From Darksidea phi (Eukaryota > Ascomycota > Dothideomycetes > Pleosporales > Lentitheciaceae), in contig JASJFT010000146.1 of assembly GCA_030770425.1 (NCBI GenBank), forward strand, positions 49,431 to 113,430: 64,000 bases of DNA, given 5' to 3'. Of this stretch, positions 49,846 through 63,852 are shown piece after piece. The position numbers and the translations under genes are program-made. Within the stretch, counting starts at the first letter, position 1, and each line of letters opens with the position of its first letter. The notes beneath the pieces are model-generated. The model did not search any database and was not told where the DNA came from. It saw only the letters and a list, made by a program, of their open reading frames with translations.

Positions 49846-52800
49846 TTATCTTCCTTCTAGAATAAGGCCTTATCCTTAAGGGCCTAGTAAACGAATAATT
49901 AAGAAAAAACGCTTTTAGGGGGAGGAGGAGGAGGGAGAAATAAAGAAGATAGATAGGTACCTATATCTATTACTCCCTACTCGAAAAATAATTTAACTAA
50001 TACCCTCTAGATCGTCCTTAGAGTATATTAACGTTATATAGCCCTACGTATATCTACTTATTTTACTATATAAAATATCGTCTAAAAAATATTTTTCTAA
50101 TATATATACTATATAACGCGCTTAGTATATCTAAAGGGCGTTATAAGATATATAAGAGGGTACTAGTAACTTAGTTTTCTATATTATCTAGAAGTTATAT
50201 ATACGTAGTCCTAAAAGATAAGATTTACTCCTCCCGCGTTCCTACCCGTAGTAAAGCGAGGCTATAGGGAGATACTCTAAGCTTAGGGGTAGTTACTATA
50301 AGCTTTAGACTATATACTACCTATTTCGACGGGTTATAAAAGAAAGATACCCTAGGCTTAGGGGTAGTTACCCTAAGCTCTAGATATTATACTACTTATT
50401 TTAGTAGGCTATAAAGGGTAGAGGGTCTATACTCGACGTTAGCGATTTTTCTAAATTCCTATCTTAACCAATACCTCGTCTTCTAACTAGGGGCTAAGGA
50501 ACTTATCTTATAACGCGGCTTCTAACTACTAGACTAACTATTTAGGTAAGTCTAGCTTACTAGGGTACTCGTCGTAGAAGTCTTTTACCTTTTAGACCGC
50601 GTTTATAAAATCGCTTACTAGATAATAGATTAGATCTAAGTTATAGTCTATCTATTCTATTTAATAGTAGAGCTTACTATAGACGATCCGGCTATCGAGG
50701 ATATAGGCTACTAGCTACTTAGGATACCCGTTTACTTCTATAGCTAGTTCTTTAGAGAGTACTTAACTAGATAATAGGTCTTATATAGCTTTATATAACC
50801 TATTCGTATAGAAAACGTTATATATCTTTATATAAAAGGGTAACTAGACTATATAGGAGTTATACCTTTAGCTAATAATAAAATAAGATCTATATATTTA
50901 TTAGTCTAATTTTAGACTAGACCTTAAGATAGTAAATCCCTTAGATATAATATAGACTTAATCTCCTACGTTAAAATCTAGAGGGTAGTATTTTTTATTA
51001 GCTTATCGACTCTAGGCTTTCTAAGCTACTATAATATTAGCTTAGGTATAGTCGCGAACCTATTAGACTATATTAGTTTAGATTTTTACGAACTCTTAGG
51101 CTACCTATATAGTTATATCGTTCGGTAATTTAGAAGATTTATAGATACGTTCTTATTAGTCCTAGTAGTAATAAGTCTTATAGCCGAATTCGATCTTAAA
51201 CGGGAAAAATCCTATTATATTATACGGAAGAATTACCTAAGCCTAGTTTATACTAGATAGGAGGTTAGACTAGTTATTCTAATAGAAGTTTATAAAGGGG
51301 CGTAATTATTAGTCTAACTATTAATTAAAAACTTCCGTATTACTATCGGTCTATAGGTAGTAGGTTATAGATAATAACTAGCTAATTCTTATAAATCTAT
51401 ATAATTCTTTTATAAAGCTTAATACGAACTATAGGCCTCGATTCGAGACTATAATACGTAGGGGACTAAAGACTTACTATATATACGTATAGTAAAGAGT
51501 AGCTATATCTTTAGTAGTAGTAGTCTTAAAGTAAAGTAATAAGAAAGTATATTTTAATAATCTATATATTACTATAAATATATTATTATATCCCTTACGA
51601 TCCTTTAGGAAGCTTTTAAAGTCTATAAAGATATCTTCTTATATCCTCTTAGATATAAGAAGTAGTTTAAGAAGACCTAAGGTCTTATCTTAAGACTTAT
51701 AACTCTATTAGTATTACTTATAGTTCCTTATATAACGTTTTATATCCTTATTTATTATACCTTAGTAGTATAGGTCTTTTAGAAGTCTAATAGTTTTCTT
51801 TATATCTAGGTAAGTAGTAATCTACGTAGTATATACTACCTAGATAAAGTAGGTCTTAAGAAACCCTACTTTAGATACTACTAACTTCTCTTTTTAAAGA
51901 AGGAGCCTAAATAGGGTTAGGAATAGGTACTTACGTTCTTAACAGGCTAATTCTTATTCTAGTTTAAGTATAGCGTATATACGATTTTTATAAAGTATAT
52001 AGTTAAGAAGTAGATAAGGATAAACTTTAGTTTTAAACTTAGGATTCTAGGTATTAGTAATAGCTATTAAGGTAGCTATTATAGTAGAGGTCTATTTAGA
52101 GGAGATAAAGACGTAAGTCCTAGTAGCTTTATCTTTTTCCTTCTAAGTTTTTAACTCCTTTTATTTTTAAGAGAGGGTATTCGTAATAATATTAGCGGTC
52201 CTAGAACGATAATAAATAGTATAGTAGTAATCTACGAGCTTCTCGGCCTAGTAAGTCTATTATAGGGTTAGTTTATACTTAGTCGAGAAATACTCTAGTA
52301 TCTAGTAATTAATAATAACTTAGAAGAGTTTATTTAGTTATAACTTTATAAACTAAGCTCTCTATTTATTTAAACCTCTTATAACCGCGAGTATCTCTTT
52401 ATTATAGATCTTATAGTTTATTTTTATAGACTTTATTATCTTTATAAAGTAGACTATAGATTACTAGGTTCTATTATCTTAAAGCTACGTAAAGGTACCT
52501 ACTAGGATACCGTCACTCGCGTTAGTTTCTATATAGGTTCTACGATAGAGTAAGTAATATCTTATAATAATATCTAAATATAATAATATCTTATTTTTCT
52601 TAAATATAGCTCGCTCTTTAGACCCGAAGGCGTAGAATTTTCCCTTTTATAGTAATTAGATAAGTAGGCGGACTATATAACTATAGTCTTTTAGCTACTT
52701 ATAATAGTAGTTATAGAAGCCTAGATAAGCTTATAGCCCTTTTAGGGTTATAGATTTCTCCTAGTCTTTAATAGCTACTATCTTATTAGGGTCTATATAG

Positions 52801-55800
52801 ATTCCTTTAGTACTAATAATAAAACCTAAGAACTTTACCTTAGTAACTATAAACTCGCTCTTTTTAATATCGATTTATAGTCTAGCCTTTCTAAGCTTAT
52901 CTAGGATTTTACTTATATATTTCTCGTACTTAAGGGGGTCTTCTAAGTAGATTAAAATATCGTCTATATAGGTAGTATAGATCTTATCGATTTTATCCTT
53001 AAGTACTTAATTAATATAGTATTAAAAAATTACTAACCTATTATATAGTCTAAAAGGTAGAATATAATATTTATAATTCTTATATTATATCTTAAAAGTT
53101 ATAAGATCTTCTATATTAGGGTCTAGTTTAATATAATAGAAGGCTTAACGTACGTCTAGCTTAGTAAAGACCTTTACTTTAAAGAGTTATATTAATATCT
53201 CTTCGATTAAAGGAATAGTAGTAATATCTTTCTTTATAATTATATTAATTTTCTAGTAGTTAATATAGAACCTCTACCCCCCTTCTAGCTTCTTAATAAA
53301 TAGAATAGATAAGGCGAAGTTAACGTTACTAATCGTAATAAAGCCCTTTTTTAGGTACTCTTCTAAGTAAGCTTTTAGTAGCTTTAGGTATTTAAGGAAT
53401 ATATTATAAAATAGACTTATATTAAACTTATTTATATTATTCTTAAGAATAATTTTATAGTTAATACTCTCCCTTTTAGGGGATAGTTTATCTAAGTCGA
53501 CCTTAGAGAAGTAGTCTAGAATAGCTCCTACGTAACCTTTATAAGGGAGTTTCTCTACTATTATATCTTATACGTCCTATTCTACTAAGTCTTTTATTAA
53601 GTCTTTTAACTATCTATTCTAAATTAATAAGTTAACTTTATAGAGACTAGTAGCTTCTAGCGTAACTTCTTTCTTATCTACGAGCTTCTATATATTAGGA
53701 GGCTCGAGAAAATATATATCGAATTTATTACTAATAGTCTATCCTAGTAGATTATTAGGGATAGGTATAGCTTTCTTTTTCTTTCTATTATTTTTTTAAC
53801 GACCTTATTAACTTTTCTTAGATTTAGTACCTCTTAAACTATTATTAGTATCGCTATCTACGTTCCTCTATATTTTCTTAAGAATAGCTTATTAGTCCTT
53901 TATTACTTATAACGGGGCTTCGGTAGGCTTATAGGCCTCCTCCTAGGGGATCGTAAGGGCTTTAATAGGAATCTCTAAACTAAGTATTAGATTCTTTCTA
54001 AGTAAGTAGGCCTTCTTCTATACTTTAACCTACTAATTAATTAGGTTATTACAATATAAAGTATTATTCTAGTATTCTAGCTCTAGCTTCGGGTCCGGCT
54101 TCCCTATAGTAGTTAGATTATATTTTATCTACTTCGAAGTATTATCTAGCTAGTATAAAGTTCGATTATAATAGTTAATTAAGGACTAGATTTACTTAAA
54201 GAATTTTCTTCTAAGTATTATATTATAATACCTAAGCTTATAGAAGAGGAACTAGATAGATATATCCTTTCCCTAGATTAATAGATTAACTTAGATAGCT
54301 ATATTAACTAAATAACTATATTTCCTATTAAACTCGTTAAGGGGGATTAGTTTCTTTAGTTAATAGAAGATAGGCTTTAGCTTTTTCTTTACTATCTTTA
54401 AATATTTAGAGTAGACTAATAGGTACGTACTAGTACTACTATCTACTAATCCCCTTAGCTATATAGCTAGGCTATTTACTATAAGTTAAATAGAGAGCGT
54501 AAATAATTTTAAATTAACGAGCTATAATATCTTAATAAGTCGTTAATAATTAAGGGGTTTAATTACTTCTATATAGGCTACTAAGGAGGAATTCTCCTCT
54601 AGCGGCTTTTATTTTTTAATACTATAAAGGAGACGTTAGAGTCGTACTTTAAACTACTTTCCTCTTTATATAAGGAGTCTAAATAAGCTCCTTCCTTAGA
54701 ATTATTAGAAAAGGTAGTATTAACTTCTACTTCTATAGTATTCTATATTACTTTATATATAATATAGTCGAGGTAGTTTTATTATTTATTCCTTTTCCTA
54801 TAATTAAAGTAATAGTCTTATTTCTTATACTTCTTAAAAGAGTAGTTATAAAGTTTAGAGGCGTCTTTAAAGTAAACGAGCTTCTTTTCTAACTTATTAG
54901 GGAAGAGTCTACTTATAGTCGGCTACTTTCTCTTAGAGACGGCTAATTAGTTACTTTAGGCGAGCTAGACCTTTTAGTACTAGTTATTTTTAAGTAATAC
55001 CCTATTAGCTAAAGTTATATATTTATAAAGCTTACTAAAGATAGAATTACTATTATTAAATAGATCTACCTTATTTTTTAGCTTAAAGTAGAGCTTATCT
55101 ATAAATTCTTCGTTCTATTAGTAGTAAAGTAGGTAGGCCTCTATTACTAGACGCTTAAAATTCTTAACGAAGTTACTAACTTCGTTAAATATATTTATAT
55201 ATAATTAGTAGAATTTAACTTTTATCTTCTTCTTTACGTAGGGGTCTTCGTAGTATTTCTTAATATATTCTAATAAATCTATATTAGATATAAAGTCTAC
55301 TTCTTCTTTTCTAAAATTTAGCTATATTCGAATATAGTCTTTTACTAGGCCTACTAGTTAGGATATAATATAGGCTCGACGAATCTTAGCTATCTACTAA
55401 GGGGTTTCTTAGGTATATTAGTCCTTATTAACTATAAGTTTCTACTCTATATCGTAGAGCTAGTTCTTTAACTTAGGCTCTTTATTATTTTTAAATAAAG
55501 TAGGGTTAAGATAGGACGTAGTCTTCTAGAAGTTAGAGGTTTATAGGGATTTACTTTAGTAATTTCCTATAATATTCTTCTCCTAAATAAGAACCTATAT
55601 TTCGTTACCTAAGGTAATAGTTACGAACCCTAGTAAGACTAATAGAGATCTTATAGAGGGGGTACTAGGATAGAGAGTAGAAATATTTTCTATTTTCTTT
55701 ATAGTAAAGAGTAGTATATCTAATTCTAATAGGTACTCGTAATAGTCCTTATTAGGTAGGGGAGTCCGTATTAGATCTAGGAATATAATTAATTTAGTAG

Positions 55801-57093
55801 TTAGCTCTTTTCGTAAGAAGTTTAACTAAAAGATTAGATACTAGATTAAATCCTACTAAAACCTTCCTAGGAGTCTAGGGGTTTAAAGTAGAGTATAATA
55901 GGTAAGAGGGGTTCTTTAGGGGCCGATATTTAGGCCGTTTAGTTATACTATTATAGGGGGGAGTCTTACCTCTTCTTTATCTTATCTACTATTAGGGTTA
56001 TACTATAATAGTAGAGCCTTAAGAGTAGACTTAAGGTTATATTAAGGAAGAATTATAAGTCTAGCCTTTATATAGACGACTATAGAGGAGAACTATTTAA
56101 GATCTTCCTCTAAACTTTACTACCTACTTACGATTCTTTAGACTTATTAGAGCTCTTTTTATAGCTTTTTAACTTACCTTTTATAGTTATCCCTTTTCTT
56201 AACTAATTAGTTAAACTTATTAGCTATAGTATTTATAAAGGCGTTCCTACTAACTATATCTACTCCTATAGTATACGCTAGCCTTTTAACTATAATAAGA
56301 CGGAGACTATTATCTATTAAGATATTAGTAATTAGATTAGGCCCCTCCTAGATAACTAGTATATCCTAGACTATATTATAGTCTAGGAGTTCTTCCTATT
56401 CTTTTATATTTATTAAGTAGGGGATTTAGAGTCTATTTTTTCCTCTAAGTAATTTAACCCTCTTGGTATACTTATCGATCTTTTCTTCGAGACTATCTTT
56501 ACTTATACTCTCCTCTTAAGGGGGGAAGATAGTCTTAAAGGTCTAGAGGTTAATATACGTATCTTTATTAATAAATACCTCTAAGGGGGTTAGTTTATAG
56601 GTCTTAGTTAGCTTTCGTTAGTATACTTCCTCTTTAGGAGAGGATATCTTACTTTTAGCCTAGCTCTAAGACCTAGTCTAAACTTATATACTTCTTACTT
56701 TACTTAGGACTTAGCTTAGGACCTTTCTCTTTCCTTTATCTTTCTTCTATAGGGAGGTCTTATAGGAAGGTAGCTTTAAAGGGCCTACTTAGTCTAGGGA
56801 GTCTATTATCTTATCGTTATACTAATTTAGTAATTTAGTTAATCGTATAAAGATAAGTTAGTTATAGGGTTTAGGATATAGGTCTAATCCTATATAATAC
56901 TTTTATAGGTCCCTTCTCTCTAAGGAAGATACTAGGCGCTTTAGTAATATTAGGGCTTAAAGTAGTCGATTTTAAGACTTACTTAAGGAAGTATCGTATA
57001 TTATCTACCCTAAGTACTATAGACCTCTAAGGATTTTAGGGGGGTTAATATTTAGCTACTATTTCTAGCTAAAAGTTAGAGATCTTAGAATAA
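49846..57093 (-). pseudogene. Element B2 gag-pol, RIP-degraded
   Basis: Minus-strand polyprotein. The RT box reads Y-I-D-D-I-L-I-Y at about 52946-52972, with both catalytic Asp retained: their codons follow A or C, so no TpG was present. At about 50.86-51.13 kb the integrase C-terminal region shows an alanine/glutamine-rich helix pattern (A-x-x-x-I-V-A-[Q]-K-A) followed by the expected G-D-x-V and L-D-x-Q-x-x-G-P-F/Y-type stretch. This is usual for Gypsy integrases. No chromodomain was recognised. Gag lies at roughly 54.5-57 kb. All frames carry RIP stops. Confidence 0.83.
50273..50422. repeat. 2 x 75-bp tandem repeat in B2 3' region
   Basis: Units at 50273 and 50348 begin tactctaagcttaggggtag and taccctaggcttaggggtag. 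B1 has three units. Confidence 0.85.
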
Positions 57094-57361
57094 TATAAGA
57101 CCCTAGGACTAAGTATAATTAACTAGGAGTTATAATAACTAAGGTAGCCTTCTAATTAACTAATAGTAGAATCGGTATATTAAAGCTATCCTAAGATAGC
57201 GTTATAAGGGTATAAGAATAGAGGGTTCTTATACCTAAATAGGGCTTAGCGCGCTAAATAAACTAACTAACTATTAGACTAATCCTCGGGATTACCTAAT
57301 CTACTAACCGAAATAGGAAATAAGTAAAATAACTAGGTTACCTAGAGAACGAGCCGTAATA
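57094..57361 (-). repeat. B2 5' LTR (268 bp)
   Basis: tataagaccctaggactaag to ...gagccgtaata, followed by TSD gaact. It keeps atcggtat where the left LTR has attggtat. Confidence 0.94.
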
Positions 57362-57366
57362 GAACT

Positions 57367-59500
57367 TCTTAACTCGAGAAGTCTAAAAAACCTTTTTAGA
57401 TATATTTTAACCTATTTCTTATCCCTCTACTAATCCTAAAGTTATTTAGATCTAGGCTAGTTCTATAAGCGATCTTAATACCCTATTAGAGATAAAAACT
57501 ACCCCCGAGCCTCTTTTAGTCCTATTTAAGCCTATTTTAGCTTAGAATTAGACCTCTATATAGACTTTTAAAAGGACTTTACTTTTCTTTTATCTTAACT
57601 AGTAGAATATTATATAGCCGTCGTACTAGTAGATTATATAATCTTAGTAATAAATAGAAGTCTTAGTACTTAATTATAGATATTTCTAGTCTAATCTTCT
57701 ATTTTCTTTTTCTAATATCTCTTTACTATATTTTTAGGTAAGTATTCTATTCTTTTCCTAAGAAGTTTTAGGTATATTTAGATACTAATAAGTATAGGTT
57801 TCCTCTTTTTATACTCTTTAGTTTCTTTTTCGTCTAAATTAGCTCTATAACTCCCCTAGAATAGATAGTACTTTTAAGAAGTATTTTATTAGAGACTATT
57901 AGCTTAAAGCTATTCTTAAGAATAATATATATACTAAATTATTATATATCTTCTATATTACTATTATAATAAAGGAAGATATTATTAATTAAGTCTAGTA
58001 GTACTTTTTTAATTTAAATAATAATAAATAGGACTTCTATAAGTTCGAGGGTCGTTAGTAGAAGTATTATAAGAATTACTTATATAAATAATCTTTTTAT
58101 TTTATAGTAGATTACTCTTAGGTACTTTTAGGTACTTTTAGATTATAATTAATCCTATTAGATTCCCTTAAAGTATCTTTATAGCCTTAAATATATTAAA
58201 GCTTAAATTAAAATTATTTTAAGTCCTAACTAGGAGATTCTTAACTATTACTATAAGAGGGAGTAAAAGTATACTATTATATACTAAAAAGAGACTAATA
58301 TTAACCCTAATATACTAGTTTCTTTTAACTCTACTACTATAGGTACTCTAGAGAATACCTTATTTATATTAGTTACTTAAATACCCTCTATCTATTCTTA
58401 AGAAGGAGCGCTTATCGTAATAATCTAGGGGTAATATTATTAAGTTAATAAGAAAGTAATAAGTCTATATAATTAGCTTATAGCTAATTTAAAAGAGTAA
58501 ATTCTTTTTAGATACTATTAGGTATATTTAGTTAAATTTTTAATTAATATACTCTAAAGGGGGTAGTTTATTCTTTAATAAATTTTAAGAATATAATAGA
58601 GCTTTTACTTTAAATAATTAGTATATTTAAGTAAATATTATATTCTATAATTATTACTAAGATAATAAAAGTTTCTAAAAGAAATTAAAACGGGACTATT
58701 TTAATAATAAGACTAGTAATAAGTCTTTTAATCTTCTTTCCTCTAAGAAAGAGTATATAAGTAGTATTAAGAACCTTTTAAATATATTTAAGTACTAATT
58801 AGTATATTTAAACCCCTAATAATTTATAATATACTATTAAGATTAATCTTAAGTTTAAGAAGGCTTATAAAAAGGCTACGAAGTAATAGTACTATTATAA
58901 GACTAAGAGGGAGGAAGAATCTATCTCTAATAATAAGTAGGTACTTATTAGATATAGTTTAATACTAAATTATAGTTATAGTAGTAATATAAATTAATTT
59001 ATTTTTTATAATAGCTATTAAATCTAGACTACTTATCTTAAAGAGTTTAATAGTACTTATAGTACTAATTTCTATAATATATCTTCTACTTAGAAATTAA
59101 AGAAGAATTAGAAGTATTAGATAACTTTTAACTTTACTTACTAATTATTTAGTATAATATAGCGACTTTAGACCTTTTTAAGTATATTTAAATAGAATTT
59201 ATTTCTCTTTTTTAAGAAATAAGGTACTTAGTATAATATAGGTCTTTTCTATAATATTTAGCTATAAATTTTAATATTTAGAATAAGTTTACGCCTAGCT
59301 AATTCGTCTAATAGAATATTAGGAAACTCTAGCTCTTAAGTAGTTATAATCTTACTAATTATCTCTAACTTTACCCTTTTATAATTAAATATAACTAATT
59401 ATATTATCTCTTTTTTTTCTTAATATTATTAAACTACTACTAAGAATATTTCTACTAGTAAAAATCCTAAGCCCTTTAACCTTAAAGGAAATCTAACTTA
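57367..59500 (-). other. Element A2 unassigned ~2.1-kb tail
   Basis: Co-linear with 4770-6950 in A1 without large indels, differing by transitions. It lies between the chromodomain and the (displaced) polypurine tract. As in A1, no domain is recognised on either strand. Confidence 0.5.
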
Positions 59501-62500
59501 GAAATATTTTTCTTAAAATATATTATTAATAGTAAAAGGTATATTAAAATAGTTTTATTCTTAATAGACTTTTTTATTTATTACTATCCTTCTTCTTAGT
59601 AACTAATAACCTAGTAGTTATTTTTTAGACTTTTTAGGTACCTTTTAGTACCTTAGAATAATTTCTTTTTTTAAATAAAATATTTTAAGTATATTTTTAC
59701 TTATATTTATACTAGATTCCTAAGAGTTCTCTTCTAATAGATAACCTTTCTAAGAAACTAGATAATACTAATTTCTATCTTTATCTTGTTCTCTATTAAT
59801 TAATTTATTAATTTCGTAGATATTATCTTCTACTTATTAGAGTATATCTATAGCTAGACCTTCTAAGTATAGTAGCGATTTTTTTAAATTATATAGTTTT
59901 AGTAAGGATATATAAAAGACCGAATAGATATCTAGAATATCTAGTAGATCTACTTAGTAAACTACTATTCTAATTTTTTCTATTACTATATCTAGGCCTA
60001 AGTATTTCTAATCTAATTTCTTTTTTAGGCGATAAGACTTAAAGTAGTATATTAAAATATATACTTAGTCCTCTATCTCTAGTTTAAGAGGTATTCTTTT
60101 CTTATTTTAGAATTATTATTAATATTTATTAATAGTCTTAAGTTTTTAGGTATATTTAGTCCTAATCTTAATTAATCTAGTAGCTATTATATACCTATAG
60201 GGCGATTCTCCGTCGTTAAGTAGCTAAATAGACTAATCTATACCTTATAATATAAATTTATAATAGATATAAAATAATATTTACTTTATAGTTAAATATA
60301 TACTATTATTATATATAAACTTTACTAAGAATATCTATAGTATCTAATTATCTTATTTAATATAATAATAATATCTTAGATATTATTCTAGTATTTAGTT
60401 CTATCTTTTAGTTTAACTATTAGTTTATAGATAGTATATAGAAGTAAGAACCTTTTTTAAGTTTAAATAGTAATTAAAAGAGTTCTAATACTTCGTATTT
60501 ATAATTAGGCCTTAATTAAATAGAACTATAGTAGAAATATTATATAATCGGATAATCTTATAAATCTAGGCTTAGGCTAAATTAATATTATTCTAATTAC
60601 TTTATACTAGGATATAGTATATTATTTTAGAGAAATAATATACTATAACTAAAATAGTATTATATACTACCTTATTATTTTTACTTAAGAGTAGTTTAAT
60701 AATAAAATCTATTATAACTTCTTACTAAGGACTATTAGAAATTAGTAATAATTATAATAGACTATATAATTTATAATAATAGATAACTACTTTATTATAA
60801 TATATATAATTATAGACGTACTTTCTTACTATTTCTATTATTCTAATCTATATATATTTCCTTCGTAGCTTAGTTAATATCCTTATTATACTAAAATAAT
60901 TAAATAGAGGAATATTATAATACTCTTAGATTACTATAGCTATTTCTTCTATTATTATAAGGTATTTAGGTCTATTTTAATATATTTTATTATCTTTAGG
61001 GTCTATAGAAGTTTTTATATCTTTATTTATCTTTAACTCTTTATTAAGGTTACTCTTAATATTTATTAAATTATCTAGGTCGTTAAAGTTCTCCTTTATT
61101 TTTAAGTTATCTTCTTTTTCCCTTACTAATATCTCTTAATAGTATTTTATCTTCTTCTAAGCTAAGTCTTTATATTAAAAGTAATAAATAATTTTTTTTA
61201 TTTTATTAGTTTTTTCTTAGATCGTTATAGCTCGCGTAATAGTAGTAATAAAAGTACTAATCTTTTATAGACTCCTACTTAGTAAATCTTATATTAGTTT
61301 AATAAAAAACTTATTTTATTTTTATACTAGTTCTTTTATCTTTATAATATAATCGGGTTAATATAAGAATTTATTTACTAGATTTATAAATTCTAATTAG
61401 TATTTAATAACGAAATCGAACTTTAATAGTACTAAATAGAAATAGACTTAATAATAATTAAGAAATTTTATCTTTATAAACTATTTTAAGTTATTATAGT
61501 CTATAACTATTTTAAAAAACTATCTATTAAGGTAATACCTTTAATAGATTAAACTTTTAATAATTATAAGAAGTTCTTAGTCGTATATATTATAATTATA
61601 CTTAGCTATAACTAATTTTCTTAAGTAGAAGTTAATAGGTCTTTATTAGACCTTTTTATTACTATTAAATACTAATTAGTTTAATATATCTATAATTATA
61701 CCTTCTAAAGTATTAACTTTTATCTTAGTTTCTTATCCCCTTTTAAAATAAGTAAGGATTAGTATTATAATAAATAAGCCTTTTAACTTATTTTATACCT
61801 TTCTTCCCTCTAGACCTATATCTAGGGATTAGCTTTTCTCCCTTCTTATAGCTCGCCTAGCTTAGGTAGCTCTAGGTACCTTTTATATTATTTAAATAAG
61901 TAGAAATACTTTTTAACTAAATCTATTAATAAAATAATAATAATAGTTTATAAAGCTAATAAATATATAAATATCGTATATAGTACGAGATATAAACTAT
62001 TCTTAAATAGTTTTAATCCTTTCTAGATCTATCGAGATTTCTTTAAGTATAATTAAATACCCTAGATATTCTATAGACTTAGTATACTATTTATACTTCT
62101 TTAGATTATAAAAAAGCTTTACTTTATATAATCTTTATAATACTTTCTAAATATATACCTTATATTCCTCCTTTATATTAAAGAAGATTAAAATATTATT
62201 AAGGTATATAATATATATTATATCTACTAGTTCTACTAGAATATAGTTAATATAGACCTAGAAGGTAGTTAGAACGTTTATTAACCTAAAAGATATTACT
62301 ATATATTTAAAATATCTATAATATATTTAGAAGATAGTCTTTTATTTATCCCCTTTTCTTATTTAAACCTAGTAGTAAGCTTTACTTAAGTTAAGCTTAA
62401 TAAACTATCTTATCTAGGCTAAATATTCTAAAGATTCTTAAATTAAAGATAAAGGATTATAATTTTTAATTATAATCTTATTTAGACCTCTATAGTCTAT

Positions 62501-63852
62501 ATATAGTCTTAAACTACTATCTTTCTTCTTTATAAAGAGAATTAGTACTTTAGTAGGGAACTTTAAGTATCTAATCTAGTCTTTAACTAGATACTTATTA
62601 ATATACTTCCTTAATACCTCTAATTCTAAGGCTAAGAGATTATATAATAGTTAATAAGGTAGAACCCCTTTAGGTTCTAAATCTATACTTAAATTATAAG
62701 ATCTATAGTCGAAAAGCTCTATTACGAAGTCTTTTAATCTTATATCTACTATATTAATATAATATTTAGACTAGTAGGTTAATAGGCTTTAAACTACGCC
62801 TAAAAGGGCCGAATTATAGATAATAATAATATAAATATCTACTAAGGGACTTCTTATTATTTTATTAAATTCTTTAGTAGATTTAGTCGCTACCTTTTAG
62901 TACTAGCTAATAGATTTATCTAGTATTCCTTAATATCGTATTTACCTTATTATAAAATTTAATTTTAGGTTATAGACTTTAATCTATAGTATTCTTAAGT
63001 ATATAAAATATTAATTAAGGTTTATAACTATAAATAATAAATTATATATCTAAATATACTTATAGATATTCTTAATATATATATTAATAATAATTACCCC
63101 GTATACTATTATAATAGACCTATTAGCTACCTTTATAAGAAGTTTAGATAAGAGTTCTATTATTAAGTCTATCTCCTTAACGGCTTTAGCTAATAGAAGA
63201 TTAAATTATAACCCTAGGTTAATAAGTATCTCTAGATCTTTAAACTTAATTATTATAGGAATAGTTAGTAATTTCGTAGACTTTAGATAAAGTATATTAT
63301 ATAGTTAGCTTAGATCTTCTCTAAATATCTTCTTAATAAGGTCTATATAAACTAAAAGAGTAAAGATTATTTCTTTAAGCCTATAGCTTTTTTCGATTCT
63401 TCTTTTTTAATTATCTTAATCTTCTTAAACGCTTCGTAGTCTAGTTTTATATATCTAGGCTTATTATAGTAGTAATAGACTACTTTAAAACTAATAATAT
63501 TACTATTAGACTTAGTATTCTTTTTAGGTTCTAATAAACGTTCTTTATTCTACTTAAACTTTTTTAAGGTCTTTACTAGGCTCCTATTATTTTTCTAGTC
63601 GGATTTCTACCTCTTTCCTTTAGGTTTAGCCTTAGGCTTTTCTTATTTATATTAATAACGATACTAACTTATATTAATTATTACTTTATAATCTTAAACG
63701 CTTAATTACCTTTTAAAGTTCTAGTAAAATAAATTATCCTTAATCTACTCTAGTAGGTAGTTAAAAAACTTTAAGACCTAATTACTTTTAAATATCTAAT
63801 TAATCTTCTCTTAGAAAGATCTTATATAGTTAAAAAGGTTAGTAAAACTTTA
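59500..63852 (-). pseudogene. Element A2 pol and partial gag, RIP-degraded
   Basis: Uninterrupted version of the A polyprotein. In minus-strand order it shows a zinc knuckle with the C-x2-C-x4-H-x4-C spacing, now Y-YY-Y-NKPR-Y-IKLD-Y (63438-63480), and an RT box Y-L-N-N-I-L-I-F (62180-62206). RNase H with Y-N-I-Y-D-x-E-L-L-I-I-I-K is at about 61.5-61.64 kb. The integrase zinc-binding region is near 60.87-60.96 kb and the catalytic (I)-D-F-I near 60.70-60.72 kb. The integrase C-terminus and chromodomain lie at about 59.66-60.05 kb. This copy allowed the A1 pol to be joined across the F1 insertion. A TpG at 59787-59788 corresponds to CpG in A1 (7192-7193). Confidence 0.86.

Larger units (their letters stand above)
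49578..57361 (-). mobile_element. Ty3/Gypsy element B2, complete, nested in A2
   Basis: 7784-bp minus-strand element with 268-bp LTRs (49578-49845, 57094-57361) and an exact TSD gaact. It is the least RIP-altered element here: it keeps the most C and G at aligned positions and most of the residual CpA/TpG (50469, 51943, 52514, 54052, 56464, 49657, 49665). It is inserted 17 bp inside the 3' LTR of A2, next to the polypurine tract. Confidence 0.94.
49389..63852 (-). mobile_element. Ty3/Gypsy element A2 (second copy), interrupted by B2 and by Copia F2; 5' end outside window
   Basis: Minus-strand copy of A. Its 3' LTR (49389-49560) and polypurine tract are followed after 17 bp by the insertion of B2 (49578-57361). 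The element resumes at 57362 with the 5-bp TSD repeated, and runs co-linearly with A1 (4770-9300 and 14985 to about 16950) until F2 interrupts it at 63853. The remaining gag and 5' LTR must lie beyond the window. A2 provides the empty site that proves the F1 insertion in A1. Confidence 0.9.
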
